In this document: positions 1 to 7,668 of the stretch, piece by piece
Numbering within the stretch: position 1 is the first letter of the stretch
Layout: each line of letters starts with the position of its first letter
Assembly: GCF_900107835.1 (NCBI RefSeq)
Contig: NZ_FNRG01000008.1
Coordinates: forward strand, 14,635 to 78,634
Direction of reading: 5' to 3'
Source of the DNA: Oribacterium sp. KHPX15
GTDB taxonomy: Bacteria; Bacillota; Clostridia; Lachnospirales; Lachnospiraceae
DNA: 64,000 nucleotides
Made by a program: the position numbers and the translations under genes
Notes under the pieces: model-generated
The model's input: the letters and a program-made list of their open reading frames with translations, nothing else
What the model was told of the DNA's origin: nothing
Databases searched by the model: none

Positions 1-730
1 CCGGTTTTATCCATCTGAGGTCATTCCACTGGCTTACTATCATTGACTCCAAAACCGGTTTTATCCATTTGAGGTCATTCCACGGGCTTATGTTCATTGA
101 CTCCAAATCCGGTTTTATCCATCTGAGGTCATTCCACTGGGTTACTTTCATTGACTCCAAAACCGGTATTATTCATCTGAGGTCATTCCACTGGCTTACT
201 TTCATTGACTCCAAAACCGGTTTTATCCATCTGAGGTCATTCCACTGGCTTACTATCATTGACTCCAAAACCGGTTTTATCCATTTGAGGTCATTCCACG
301 GGCTTATGTTCATTGACTCCAAATCCGGTTTTATCCATCTGAGGTCATTCCACTGGGTTACTTTCATTGACTCCAAAACCGGTATTATTCATCTGAGGTC
401 ATTCCACTGGCTTACTTTCATTGACTCCAAAACCGGTTTTATCCATCTGAGGTCATTCCACTGGCTTACTATCATTGACTCCAAAACCGGTTTTATCCAT
501 CTGGAGTCATTCCACCGGATTATGTTCATTGACTCCAAATCCGGTTTTATCCATCTGAAGTCATACCACTGGCTTGTGATCATTGACTCCATAACCGGTT
601 TTATCCATCTGAAGTCAACCCACCGACTTTTTGTTTTTGACTTCAAGTCAATTAATATCCATCCTGAGTCATGCTGGGAGATGGTTTTTATTGTATTCGA
701 GGCCGAACCTATCCATTTGTTGTCAAATTC
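1..730. repeat. 54-bp tandem repeat array (array 1)
   Basis: About twelve head-to-tail copies of a 54-bp unit run from the window edge to about 640, then decay to about 730. Each unit begins TGACTCC, contains the palindrome AAAACCGGTTTT, reaches GAGGTCA at unit positions 28-34, and continues with a 20-bp segment ending CAT. The distinctive variant CCATTTGAGGTCATTCCACG occurs at 65 and again at 281, exactly 216 bp (four units) apart, so a four-unit higher-order block has been duplicated. The units keep long frames open on both strands (18-residue peptide repeats), but arrays with the same period and ends at 41.3 and 53.0 kb are not coding. I therefore treat this as DNA repeat, not a protein gene. 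Confidence 0.85.
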
Positions 731-916
731 TAAACCTTATATTGTCAAATCCTAAACCTTATATTGTTGAATCAGAATCCGGATTAAATCTTTACAGAAT
801 AATTATTCCAAAACTAATAAAAAACTTATAAATCAAATGTTTTATCACGAAATACTATATATAGTAAATTAGAAACGCATTATTGTGTTCAGATATCTTA
901 ACTAAATTAATAATAT

Positions 917-1090
917 ATGAGCATGCAAGAGCAAGCGTAAGAACAAGTGTAAGCGTAAGAACAAGTGTAAGCGTAAGCGCAAGTGAAAGCGCAGATGCAA
1001 GTGAGAGCACAAATGTAAGTGAAAGTGCAGATTCAAGTGAAATTGCAGATGCAACTAAAAACGCAGATGCAACTAAAAGCGCAAAAAGCA
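917..1090 (+). repeat. Degenerate hexanucleotide repeat upstream of the GGDEF gene
   Basis: A run of roughly 28 six-base units of the form (g/a)NAAGY, such as GCAAGC, GTAAGC and GAAAGC, lies immediately upstream of the ribosome site of the next gene. It opens a frame from a GTG at 883 encoding Ser/Ala/Glu/Asp-rich sequence, but that frame has no ribosome site and runs into the downstream start, so I do not call it a gene. The rest of 731-1106 is AT-rich and holds the 14-bp palindrome TACTATATATAGTA at 853-866, which could overlap a promoter. Confidence 0.6.
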
Positions 1091-1106
1091 GAGGAGACCC
1101 ACCACT

Positions 1107-2639
1107 TTGGACATAAATAAGACTATCACCAACCAGAACCGGAATTCTCCGGAAAACTCAACAAAATACAGAGAATTCATAAATAATAACAGGGTTAAGC
1201 TAAATAAATACCTGAATAATATTCTGTGGTTCTGTATCCTTACGGGTCCTGCAATTGCAGGCGGAGTCTATACCGGGGTATTTCGAAAAGTTCAGATGAT
1301 AACATGTCTTCATATCTCACTGACCATGCTGATCATCGCACTTGTTCATTATTATCTGAGACGCTGGAAACCGGCATCAGCCTGGGTAAGTATGTTCGCT
1401 CTATTGGCCCTGGAAATCCTCCTTTTATACATGTGTTACGCCCATGTAGGAATTCATCTTACATGGTTCTCAGTGCCTGTACTATCACTGCTTTTCTGCG
1501 ACAAGTGGTTTTATCTCACCACAGTCATTACAAATTATATGATGATGGTGCTTGGAACCTTTATCACTGCGCCGTATTATGGAGCATTAAGAACAGACTT
1601 TAGTTCGGTCACTTCATATTTCATAAATATGATTGTCGGACTGACCATTGAGACTGTTGTAATGCTTGGAGGAGGCTATGGTCTTCTGAGAACCATGAAC
1701 AGTTATCTCGAGGATATGTTCAACCAGAATCAGACCATTGAGGCCGACAAGGTGAAGTTGAAAGATCAGCTTCATATTTTAAATTCCATGGCGGAGATAT
1801 ATGACAATGTTAACCTCCTTAATTTCACGAAGATGACGGAAATGTCACTGAGAGAGGAAGTTCCTGTGGAGCATACATTGGACTTAAACTCTTATACCCA
1901 TTCCATCATGAACCGCAAGATAAAAATGGAAGTTATTCATAAATATGTTAATGATTTCCAGAGATTCACCAATATAAAAACTGTTCAGAAAAGACTTATC
2001 GGGAAAAAATATATTACCTATGAATTTGAGAGTATCTTCTCAGGATGGTATAGGGCACTGTATATCCCGGTTGAAGTAGACGAAAAAGGTGTGCCTCAGG
2101 TAATTATTTACACACTGCAGAATATTGATGAAGATAAAAAACGTGAAGAGCATCTCGTCCGTATATCCATGACGGATGAACTCACCAGACTTTACAACAG
2201 AAGATGCTTTGAAGAGGATCTTATAAGTATAAGAAACAACGGAATGGAAGATGATTTTGTCATCTATTCAGTTGATGTAAATGGTTTAAAATCCGTGAAC
2301 GATAAGATAGGCCATGCCGCGGGAGATGAGCTTATAAAGGGCGCGGCAGACTGCATGTCCCTGGTTGTGGCAGGAAACGGTCGTGTTTACAGAACAGGCG
2401 GAGATGAATATTTCATCATTGCACATTCATCAGAACCCGAAAAACTAAAAGAAGATATATTATCGGAAGCTGAAAAGTGGCATGGCAAGCTTGTTAATCA
2501 AATGTCTTTGTCCATAGGATATGCCACACACAAAGATCATCCGGAATCTGATATAGATGAACTTGAACGAATGGCAGATAAGAAAATGTATGAAGACAAA
2601 GACCGGTACTATCAGGAAAGCGGACTTAGAAGACGATAA
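1107..2639 (+). CDS. Membrane-anchored diguanylate cyclase (GGDEF)
   Basis: Predicted to make the second messenger cyclic di-GMP from GTP at the membrane. The start is a TTG at 1107 chosen because GAGGAG lies about 10 bases upstream. Residues ~35-205 hold about six hydrophobic segments with short loops. A cytoplasmic linker follows (~215-350) that could be PAS-like but has no motif I can name. The GGDEF domain occupies ~355-510, with the entry motif DELTRLYNRR and the active-site signature GGDEY near residue 431; Tyr for Phe at the last position is a tolerated variant. The RxxD inhibitory site normally found just before the signature is not evident. No EAL domain. It appears monocistronic, with a palindromic element but no classical terminator behind it. 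The input signal is unknown. Confidence 0.85.
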   Translation: MDINKTITNQNRNSPENSTKYREFINNNRVKLNKYLNNILWFCILTGPAIAGGVYTGVFRKVQMITCLHISLTMLIIALVHYYLRRWKPASAWVSMFALLALEILLLYMCYAHVGIHLTWFSVPVLSLLFCDKWFYLTTVITNYMMMVLGTFITAPYYGALRTDFSSVTSYFINMIVGLTIETVVMLGGGYGLLRTMNSYLEDMFNQNQTIEADKVKLKDQLHILNSMAEIYDNVNLLNFTKMTEMSLREEVPVEHTLDLNSYTHSIMNRKIKMEVIHKYVNDFQRFTNIKTVQKRLIGKKYITYEFESIFSGWYRALYIPVEVDEKGVPQVIIYTLQNIDEDKKREEHLVRISMTDELTRLYNRRCFEEDLISIRNNGMEDDFVIYSVDVNGLKSVNDKIGHAAGDELIKGAADCMSLVVAGNGRVYRTGGDEYFIIAHSSEPEKLKEDILSEAEKWHGKLVNQMSLSIGYATHKDHPESDIDELERMADKKMYEDKDRYYQESGLRRR

Positions 2640-2986
2640 TCCGTAGTCTCACACCGCAAGGGGTTTGCCTCCTATCCACCGGGGACGGTTTTCAACGGCG
2701 AGAACCGTCCCCGGTGGTTTTAAGTAGGTCTGCACCTTTACGTTTGATTTCTTACCAACTCCCATGTCAGTAACAATACAAATTTATTTAAAGTAATTTT
2801 CAACGTCGATTTCCTCGCATATTTGAATCATACAGGAAGCTTTCAAAATATTTAAAGAGTAAATCTGACAAATATTATTAATACTCCGATGTTTTCCATC
2901 CGATAAAACAAATAGAGATAGCACGGGGAACAGCTATCTCTATATTTTCCGTTATGCCAAGCGATATAGACAGGGGTGATTTGGGG
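2640..2986. other. Intergenic region with a dispersed palindromic repeat
   Basis: This 347-base stretch has no gene I can support. It contains the palindromic element listed separately at 2676-2717 and is otherwise AT-rich. A frame upstream of 2987 could extend the next protein by 11 residues, but the better ribosome site (AGGGGTGA) supports 2987. Confidence 0.6.
2676..2717. repeat. Dispersed palindromic element, copy 1 (CCACCGGGGACGGTT family)
   Basis: An imperfect 42-bp inverted repeat whose arms begin CCACCGGGGACGGTT and end AACCGTCCCCGGTGG, around a short GGCGAG-containing loop. The same arms recur at 37431-37484, 54333-54382 and 55621-55664, with a collapsed copy at 35373-35388. It follows the GGDEF gene and is trailed by GTTTTAAG, so it may also stop transcription weakly. 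Confidence 0.8.
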
Positions 2987-3745
2987 ATGAAACTGAAGAC
3001 AAAGATCAAAACCGGAATTTTGATCACACTATATACATATGTCATAATTACGACGGCAGGTGTCTTGACTTCATATGCCGAAGGGTGGAAAAACACCTCC
3101 GGGGTATGGCAATGGATAAAAGATGACGGCACTGTTGCCACAGATACATGGAAGTCCGCCAATGGTTACTGGTTCTATCTGGACTCCAACGGAAACATTA
3201 GCAAAAACCAGCTGATTGCCGAAGAAAATGCCGATGGCATTGATTATTTCTACGTAGATTCAAATGGTGCACTCCTCAGAGATTCATGGAAAGCAATCCC
3301 CATAGATCAGTCCGAAAAAAAGAACTACAAGGCTCAGTACTTTATGTACTATTTCGGAAATGACGGAAAAGCTTATAAATCAGGTAAAACCTTTACGGAA
3401 GAAGACATTAAAACCATAGAAGGAAAAAAGTATGCTTTCGACAAAAATGGTCGTATGCTCTATGGCTGGATCGATTCCACCGATGTAAAGCAGCAGGACT
3501 ATGATTCCATTGCCTGGGTATTTTCAGACTACTATTTTGGTGAATGGAATGATTGTTACCTTAGGGAAGGGTGGATACAGCTTCCTGTTTATGAAAGAAA
3601 GGCGGGAACCACCAGAGAATACTGGTTCTATTTCGATTCCAACGGAAAGAAAATAAAAAGCAAGACAAAAATTATTGACGACTATTATTACGCATTTGAT
3701 GATGACGGTCATATGTCCAGAAGCTGGAAACCAAAAACAGATTAG
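2987..3745 (+). CDS. Secreted protein with choline/cell-wall-binding-like repeats
   Basis: Encodes about 252 residues. The N-terminus (MKLKTKIKTG then a hydrophobic stretch to about residue 30) is a Sec signal peptide, so the product is exported. The mature part is a series of Trp/Tyr/Gly-rich repeats of about 20 residues, such as GYWFYLDSNGNI, YFYVDSNGAL and YWFYFDSNGK. These match the cell-wall/choline-binding repeat type, which attaches proteins to the cell surface or to polysaccharide. No catalytic domain is visible, so it may be a surface-layer or glycan-binding module only. I chose ATG 2987 because AGGGGTGA lies seven bases upstream. A second, smaller repeat protein lies on the opposite strand at 5.7-6.3 kb. 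Confidence 0.75.
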   Translation: MKLKTKIKTGILITLYTYVIITTAGVLTSYAEGWKNTSGVWQWIKDDGTVATDTWKSANGYWFYLDSNGNISKNQLIAEENADGIDYFYVDSNGALLRDSWKAIPIDQSEKKNYKAQYFMYYFGNDGKAYKSGKTFTEEDIKTIEGKKYAFDKNGRMLYGWIDSTDVKQQDYDSIAWVFSDYYFGEWNDCYLREGWIQLPVYERKAGTTREYWFYFDSNGKKIKSKTKIIDDYYYAFDDDGHMSRSWKPKTD

Positions 3746-3973
3746 AAGCAAAATGTTTTTTCTTTAAATTTTCTAAAAAACCTCTTATTAAGATAATGCT
3801 TTAACCGATAAATATTATTAGAAAGCTATTTCTGTATTGAAGAGCAACCGGGAGTTTACATGCTGTGTTTGGGATAAAGCAGGGAGGCAATATTCATATA
3901 TTGTAAGCATAAAACATAGATTGCTTTTTAAGACAAATAAAGGAAATGATCATTTAAAATCGAGGGAATACGA

Positions 3974-4585
3974 ATGAGCGAATTAACAAATGAGCAAAAG
4001 GATATTTTGGGAGAGATCGCAAATATCAGTATGGGAAATGCAGCTACAAATCTTAGCATGATGGTAAATAACCCGGTAAATATCACAACTCCCGGCGTAA
4101 GTATCATCAGTAGAAGCAATGCATTGGATGATTATCAAAATACCTGTATCTTTGTACAGATTCATTATGTTAAAGGTCTTGATGGAAATAATGTTTTCAT
4201 CCTGCAGGAGCCGGATGTTATCGCCATCACAGATCTCATGATGGGTGGACCCGGAAACAGCGAAGGAGAAGTGGATGATATGCACATGAGTGCCATTTCC
4301 GAAGCAATGAATCAGATGATGGGAGCTTCGGCAAGCTCTCTTGCTACATTGCTGGATCGTATGGTTGATATCAGTCCGCCTGATGTATGTAAAATCGATG
4401 TAGATAGTGTCAAAGTCTTTGAAAAGATCTTTGATTCCAATACGGAACAGTTTGTTAAGGTGGCATTCAAGATGGATATCGGTGATCTGATACATTCTAC
4501 CATGGTGCAGCTTTATCCTATACCATTTGCTGTTGAAATGTGTGATAAATTCTCCATTAAGAAGAAAGCAGGACAGTACGGCTAA
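3974..4585 (+). CDS. Stand-alone CheC/FliY-type phosphatase-domain protein
   Basis: A 203-residue soluble protein. The N-terminal motif LGEIANISMGNAATNLS and the later ISEAMNQMMGASASSLA match the two duplicated active-site helices (E..N pattern) of the CheC/CheX/FliY family, which dephosphorylates CheY-P in chemotaxis. The sequence is closest in style to the N-terminal half of FliY, including NITTPGV, but it lacks the C-terminal SpoA (FliN-like) domain that docks FliY into the flagellar C-ring. No flagellar or chemotaxis genes are adjacent. The ribosome site GAGGGA precedes the ATG, and a strong terminator at 4613-4650 ends the unit. It could act on the response regulator encoded at 45.5 kb or on an off-window CheY; this is inference. 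Confidence 0.75.
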   Translation: MSELTNEQKDILGEIANISMGNAATNLSMMVNNPVNITTPGVSIISRSNALDDYQNTCIFVQIHYVKGLDGNNVFILQEPDVIAITDLMMGGPGNSEGEVDDMHMSAISEAMNQMMGASASSLATLLDRMVDISPPDVCKIDVDSVKVFEKIFDSNTEQFVKVAFKMDIGDLIHSTMVQLYPIPFAVEMCDKFSIKKKAGQYG

Positions 4586-4612
4586 GCAGAAGTTTATAAA
4601 ATTTTTTAACAT

Positions 4613-4650
4613 ATAAACAGGTCTCTTACATACGAGACCTGTTTATTTTT
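4613..4650 (+). terminator. Intrinsic terminator after the CheC-like gene
   Basis: Perfect 13-bp stem (ATAAACAGGTCTC / GAGACCTGTTTAT) with an 8-base loop followed by TTTT. The 350-base gap from 4586 to 4935 holds this terminator, an AT-rich stretch and the promoter at 4824-4851, and no gene. Confidence 0.9.
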
Positions 4651-4823
4651 CACCTCCAAAGATAAAATAACATGGATAGTTTTCTCCTGCAGTAACTGTT
4701 CCTGTCCCCCGATTACTTCCTCAAAACCCGTTCAAAAAAACTTCATAGTACGAATTATTAAAATTAATTTATAAAGTTTATAGATTTTTAATTTTATTTT
4801 TGAAAAAACTACTTATATTCTGT

Positions 4824-4851
4824 TTGCTATTTAGAAAATCTATACTATAAT
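4824..4851 (+). promoter_or_regulatory. Sigma-A-type promoter for the 170-aa gene
   Basis: TTGCTA, 16-bp spacer, TATAAT. The transcript leader would carry a hairpin at 4893-4912 (TAACGGC / GTCGTTA around GAAGGAGA) before the GGAGG ribosome site. Confidence 0.65.
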
Positions 4852-4935
4852 AAATTCATAAAATACTATGTACGTGTATTGTAACTACATATTAACGGCG
4901 AAGGAGAGTCGTTAGCATTTACAAGGAGGTTCAAA

Positions 4936-5448
4936 ATGAGTTATCAGGCAATCGAGGGTGTAGCCAGATACGATAACCAGGAACGGATCAGTACGGAAAA
5001 TCGCTGGCAGCAGTATTTAGATTTGCGGAGCCGCAACAACCAGAAGCTGGATCAAACAAATCAGTCTGAAAGCAGAAAGTTTCAGAATGAAACTTCAGAA
5101 CAGGCAAAGGAAGAGAACAGGATTCTCTTTGAGCGTCCTAATCAGCAAAACCTTGATCAGTTAAAGCGCAAGGCTGACTCCGGACAAAAGCTTACTTCTG
5201 ATGAGAAGGCTTATCTCCAGCAGTATGATCCCGATTCCTATCGTAAGGTTACTCAAAGGGAGCAGGAAGTAAAAGAGTACAAGCGTATTTTAAAACAGGC
5301 AAAGTCTAAAGAAGAGATACGTAATGCAAAGATTCATTATTCCGATGTTGCATATCGTAATGTGGATGTTTATGCAGATAGCACGTATACTTTGGACAGC
5401 GATTATTTAGTGGATGAAGAAAGATCTACTTATGACCGTGTTGTTTGA
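4936..5448 (+). CDS. Hypothetical charged helical protein
   Basis: I do not recognise this 170-residue protein. It is very hydrophilic, rich in Gln, Lys, Glu, Arg and Asn, with no signal peptide, membrane segment or Cys. Residues ~70-130 (QKLTSDEKAYLQQYDP and the following Lys/Glu-rich stretch) look helical or coiled-coil, and the C-terminus is Tyr/Asp-rich. The start is secure: AAGGAGG sits seven bases before the ATG, behind a good promoter (4824-4851). A terminator at 5526-5563 closes it as a single-gene unit. Nothing in the context indicates a function. Confidence 0.7.
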   Translation: MSYQAIEGVARYDNQERISTENRWQQYLDLRSRNNQKLDQTNQSESRKFQNETSEQAKEENRILFERPNQQNLDQLKRKADSGQKLTSDEKAYLQQYDPDSYRKVTQREQEVKEYKRILKQAKSKEEIRNAKIHYSDVAYRNVDVYADSTYTLDSDYLVDEERSTYDRVV

Positions 5449-5525
5449 TTTTCAGGCAACAAAAATCTTTGAGTGAGGAAAGATGTGTATGGTCAGAGTA
5501 TTGAATTTCATTTATAGAATAGAAT

Positions 5526-5563
5526 AAGATCCTGAGATGGTTAACTGTCTTGGGATCTTTTTT
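5526..5563 (+). terminator. Intrinsic terminator after the 170-aa gene
   Basis: AAGATCC...GGATCTT stem with a partly paired interior (TGAGA / TCTTG) followed by TTTTTT. Confidence 0.75.
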
Positions 5564-5642
5564 ATTATCCGTCACATGTGCTTTTGTATAAGCACAATAC
5601 CGCGTGACAATTTTATCGCAAAAATAAATCCACACGGGGTGG

Positions 5643-5677
5643 ATAAAAAATAAGTCCCACGCAATGCGTAGGACTTA
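5643..5677 (-). terminator. Intrinsic terminator for the minus-strand secreted protein
   Basis: On the minus strand TAAGTCC-ACGCA pairs with TGCGT-GGACTTA and is followed by ATTTTTT. It lies directly downstream of the stop codon at 5702. Confidence 0.8.
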
Positions 5678-5701
5678 TAACTTTTCTATATGAGTTTCAG
5701 A

Positions 5702-6253
5702 TTAAGCAATCTTTGTAAAGTGCATAATGGTTCCATCAGTATTTGTGATGGTCATTTCACCATTGTTGAAATCGAATGTACGATCATTGATAACACTTAA
5801 GTAATGATTTGTTGAGATGAATGATACCTGTGATGTTGTAGCGCCCTGTCCGTTTACACGCTCGATAACTGTAAGAGACTTATCAGTGTTAATGGAAACT
5901 TCACGTGTATCAATAAAAGTTGCAGGAGTAACACTAGAGCCATACTCTGTGTATGTCCACTGATATGTTCCGATAAGAGCGATAGATGAGTTTACATCTG
6001 TAGTATTTGCATTTGGTATCCACTTTCCATCAGCGCCTACGAAATAACCATCCGGTGTCCATGTGTTTGTGAGCATAACGCCCTGAGGTCCGAGATAGTA
6101 GTTGCCTACCCACTGATTAACAGCCCATGTGCCATCGCTCTTGAGATAGTACCATGAATTACCATTGGCAATCCATCCTGCCATAGCTGTCATTGCTGAT
6201 CCTGTGATCATAAGAGCAGCGATTGTTGCTGTTAAAAGCTTCTTTAACTTCAT
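5702..6253 (-). CDS. Secreted small protein with cell-wall-binding-like repeats
   Basis: A 183-residue exported protein. MKLKKLLTATIAALMITGSA and a following AMA site form a clear signal peptide (cleavage near residue 25). Residues ~26-80 carry three short Trp/Tyr/Gly repeats (NSWYYLKSDGTW, NYYLGPQGVM, GYFVGADGKW) of the cell-wall-binding type. The remaining ~100 residues form a Thr/Ser-rich beta-type domain with no motif I can name. The domain order (anchor then beta domain) suggests surface display. The ATG is preceded by CAGGAGGG, and a terminator follows the stop, so it is monocistronic. Its leader contains an inverted repeat at about 6282-6325. Confidence 0.75.
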   Translation of the reverse strand: MKLKKLLTATIAALMITGSAMTAMAGWIANGNSWYYLKSDGTWAVNQWVGNYYLGPQGVMLTNTWTPDGYFVGADGKWIPNANTTDVNSSIALIGTYQWTYTEYGSSVTPATFIDTREVSINTDKSLTVIERVNGQGATTSQVSFISTNHYLSVINDRTFDFNNGEMTITNTDGTIMHFTKIA

Positions 6254-6711
6254 ATATAACCCTCCTGGTTTAAGAACATTAATTGCGCATGCACCGCTTT
6301 TAAGTGATACGCTGTGTATGCGGGAGTAATATATTGTCCCCTCACACTATTAAACAACTGAAGTATAACATCAGAGTGATTAAATTCAATACTGGAGCGC
6401 AAAATTTTAATATTTCGACAAGAAAGTTAATAATTTCACAGACAGACTCTATTCAATTCTCACATTAAATTACATTGTACTGCTACTCTTTTGAATCTTT
6501 TTTACGAGCTCACCCAACAAAGTTTTAGCGGAAATTTAATCTTTTTTTTAAGATTTTTGGCGAAAATTACTATATTTAGCTTATATTTGAATTATCTTAA
6601 GTCGACGTATCAATAAGGGATTTTTTTTAATAAATTTTATCGGAATTTAATAATGGTGCATCAAGAGTCACCGAAGGGAATCATACTCTTGTTTTATATG
6701 CAGGGGATCAT
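6254..6711. other. Divergent intergenic region with leader hairpins
   Basis: This 458-base AT-rich gap separates a minus-strand gene from the pilus operon. Near the left gene, CGCATGCAC and GTGTATGCG (about 6283-6325) can form a leader hairpin in its transcript. Near the right gene, CAAGAGT (6662-6668) pairs with ACTCTTG (6685-6691) and is followed by TTTTAT. That is a weak terminator-like hairpin just before the AGGGGATC ribosome site of the prepilin peptidase and could act as an attenuator. I looked for GEMM-type cyclic di-GMP riboswitch signatures here and did not find them. Confidence 0.5.
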
Positions 6712-7590
6712 ATGAACCATACAAGTTTAGGATTAACTTTTTATATTCTGACTATAGTATTTATTCTCGGAACTGTTCTCGGTAGTTTTATCGATTGTAT
6801 GGCATGGCGAATTGTAAAGCAGGAGAGTGTTCTCAAAGGACGCTCTCATTGTGATGTTTGCGGAACACCGCTCACTGCATCGGATCTTATCCCCATAGTA
6901 TCTTATCTCAAATCGAAAGGAAGATGCAGTCACTGCGGAGCCAAGATAAGTTCGGAGTCAACCTGGGTTGAATTTATATTAGGCGTTACGTTTGTAATTC
7001 TTGTATTGAAATTTGATCTTTCCTTCAAGGCACTGCGATACATGGGACTTGCAGTTATTCTCATGGGACTTAGTCTGGTGGATCTCAAGACCTTTATTAT
7101 TCCGGACAGGTTTCATGTTATGGGCATCATCTGGTGGCTAATGACTCTGTCCATGATAGCACTCACTAAAGGTCAGGGCGTCACTTCCTGTTTTGCAAAT
7201 GATGTTTTAAAAGCCGAAAACATGGTGGAAATGCCCGAAATCGAATCCCTGAGCACTATTGAGCTATTGCTTCAGGACTTAAAGTCCGGGCTTATAAGCG
7301 GTTTTGGAATAGCGCTGTTTATGCTTGTTTTATCAATCGTCTTCGACAAAATATCAGGAAAGGAAAGTCTGGGAGGCGGAGACATTAAACTGTTATTTAT
7401 GACGGGACTTTATATGAGACCCGGGGTGGCACTTTTTAATCTCATCCTAAGCTGCATCGTTGGACTCATATTTGTTTTTATATTAAAAAAAGACAAAATA
7501 CCTTTTGGACCTTCAATTTCACTTGCTGTAATGATTTCTATTTTTATAGGAAGTGAATTTGTGGACTGGTATATCGGTCTTTTGTTTTAG
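6712..7590 (+). CDS. Prepilin leader peptidase (A24 family)
   Basis: Membrane aspartic protease that cleaves the leader of type IV prepilins after the conserved Gly; many members also N-methylate the new N-terminus. The 292-residue protein has the family order. A first membrane segment with GSFIDCMAWR is followed by a cytoplasmic zinc-binding loop with two CxxC pairs (Cys47/50 and Cys72/75), then several membrane segments. The two catalytic Asp residues are Asp124 (VDLKTFIIPD) and about Asp224 (GGGDIKLL). Length is slightly above the usual ~250 because of an extra loop around residues 150-190. It is the first gene of the pilus locus; substrates are likely the prepilins encoded at 13.3-22.1 kb. 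Confidence 0.92.
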   Translation: MNHTSLGLTFYILTIVFILGTVLGSFIDCMAWRIVKQESVLKGRSHCDVCGTPLTASDLIPIVSYLKSKGRCSHCGAKISSESTWVEFILGVTFVILVLKFDLSFKALRYMGLAVILMGLSLVDLKTFIIPDRFHVMGIIWWLMTLSMIALTKGQGVTSCFANDVLKAENMVEMPEIESLSTIELLLQDLKSGLISGFGIALFMLVLSIVFDKISGKESLGGGDIKLLFMTGLYMRPGVALFNLILSCIVGLIFVFILKKDKIPFGPSISLAVMISIFIGSEFVDWYIGLLF

Positions 7591-7668
7591 ATAATGTTTT
7601 AGGGATTACGGAACCTTTCAATAAGGATTCTATTTAAATGTTTAGTACACATTAGTTAGGGGTTAATG

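Noticed and set aside
1-640. Possible CRISPR array (34-bp block plus 20-bp segment)
   Set aside because: The 20-bp segments are near-identical between units, so they are not spacers, and no cas genes are present.
69-755. Long open frame encoding 18-residue repeats (FIDSKTGFIHLRSFHW type) across the 54-bp array
   Set aside because: No ribosome site, long frames are open on both strands for the same reason, and related arrays at 41.3 and 53.0 kb with the same period are non-coding.
883-1116. Ser/Ala/Glu-rich small frame before the GGDEF gene
   Set aside because: GTG start without a ribosome site; the frame is a by-product of the hexanucleotide repeat.
3983-4612. 209-residue minus-strand frame opposite the CheC-like gene
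   Set aside because: It mirrors a well-supported gene, has no ribosome site and crosses the terminator hairpin.
6254-6711. Cyclic di-GMP riboswitch ahead of the pilus locus
   Set aside because: Neither the GEMM-I core strings nor a type II pattern could be found, despite two diguanylate cyclases in the window.
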